From positions 310,001 through 374,000 of the forward strand of contig BROG01000132.1 in NCBI GenBank assembly GCA_030159075.1: a stretch of 64,000 nucleotides of DNA, given 5' to 3'. This document shows, piece by piece, positions 63,569 to 64,000 of this stretch. The first letter of the stretch is position 1; every line of letters starts with the position of its first letter. Below the pieces are notes generated by a model, which saw only the letters and a program-made list of their open reading frames with translations, was not told the DNA's origin and searched no databases. This DNA comes from Atrina japonica. Taxonomy: Eukaryota; Mollusca; Bivalvia; Pterioida; Pinnidae. Both the position numbers and the translations under genes were made by a program.

Positions 63569-64000
63569 ACTAAATTGATATACATGTGCTAGTATTTCTT
63601 TTTTATCTATCAAATGAAAAATATCATTCTATTAATTAAATATATAAACCTCCCTCCCTACCCCCCAAAAAAAATCACGCGGGTGGGGTTGGGGATATAA
63701 CGTCCGCAACGCTTCGAGAATTCATAAACAATATACATGCATACATGTATTGTATGTTCAATGAAACCCATGTAAAAACTCCGAATTGCAGTTTTGTTAT
63801 TGGTTGATTTTAAATAAATGTTAGTACGGCGAAACCTCTTTTTTCACTAAAAACATCTGACAAACTAACAGTGGTTTGATCAGCAACATAAGATGGTCTC
63901 ATTACAGAGGGTCTGTTCTTATCAAATATTCATTCGAAAGTTTTCAAGACACTGGGAATCTTAACCCTTCCGACCCTAAGTATCTAGATGGTATGCTCTT
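63569..64000. other. right edge, no gene recognised
   Basis: AT-rich DNA. The last 40 bp (AACCCTTCCGACCCTAAGTA and on) resemble the start of MITE family H. Confidence 0.5.

Overview
This window looks like A+T-rich genomic DNA from a lophotrochozoan animal, most likely a bivalve mollusc. The evidence is long spliceosomal GT-AG introns, tRNA-derived SINEs, many short inverted-repeat elements, and minisatellites inside introns. All assignments come from reading the sequence; no search was run.

Layout. (1) 1-9,532, minus strand: a BET-family bromodomain gene (BRD2/3/4/fs(1)h type). Nine coding exons can be read, giving both bromodomains and the acidic Ser-rich segment after BD2. The exon that should encode the first helix of BD2 was not found, and the ET domain lies beyond the left edge. 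A candidate 5' non-coding exon and promoter sit near 16.8 kb. (2) 16.8-19.3 kb: the divergent intergenic zone with candidate promoter motifs. (3) 19,326-47,765, plus strand: a complete WDR5 gene. Thirteen coding exons join in frame to 351 codons, and every arginine-pocket (WIN-site) residue I could place is kept. Its introns carry three large minisatellites (50, 40 and 35 bp units), two transposons inserted into those arrays, segmental duplications, SINEs and MITEs. (4) 48.6-64 kb: no recognisable host gene. It holds SINE copies, a LINE ORF2 C-terminal fragment, a perfect 76 bp inverted repeat and a 1.53 kb tandem duplication.

Both genes encode chromatin factors: the BET protein reads acetyl-lysine, and WDR5 is the scaffold of MLL/SET1 and other complexes. 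They are head to head. From memory, human BRD3 (minus) and WDR5 (plus) are neighbours in the same orientation on 9q34.2, so this looks like ancient microsynteny.

I see no new enzyme system or gene cluster. The most unusual signals are in the repeats: arrays that seem to grow out of a MITE, a 101 bp higher-order repeat, elements caught inserted in minisatellites with readable target duplications, and a TTAA-flanked element that appears to carry a promoter and first exon.
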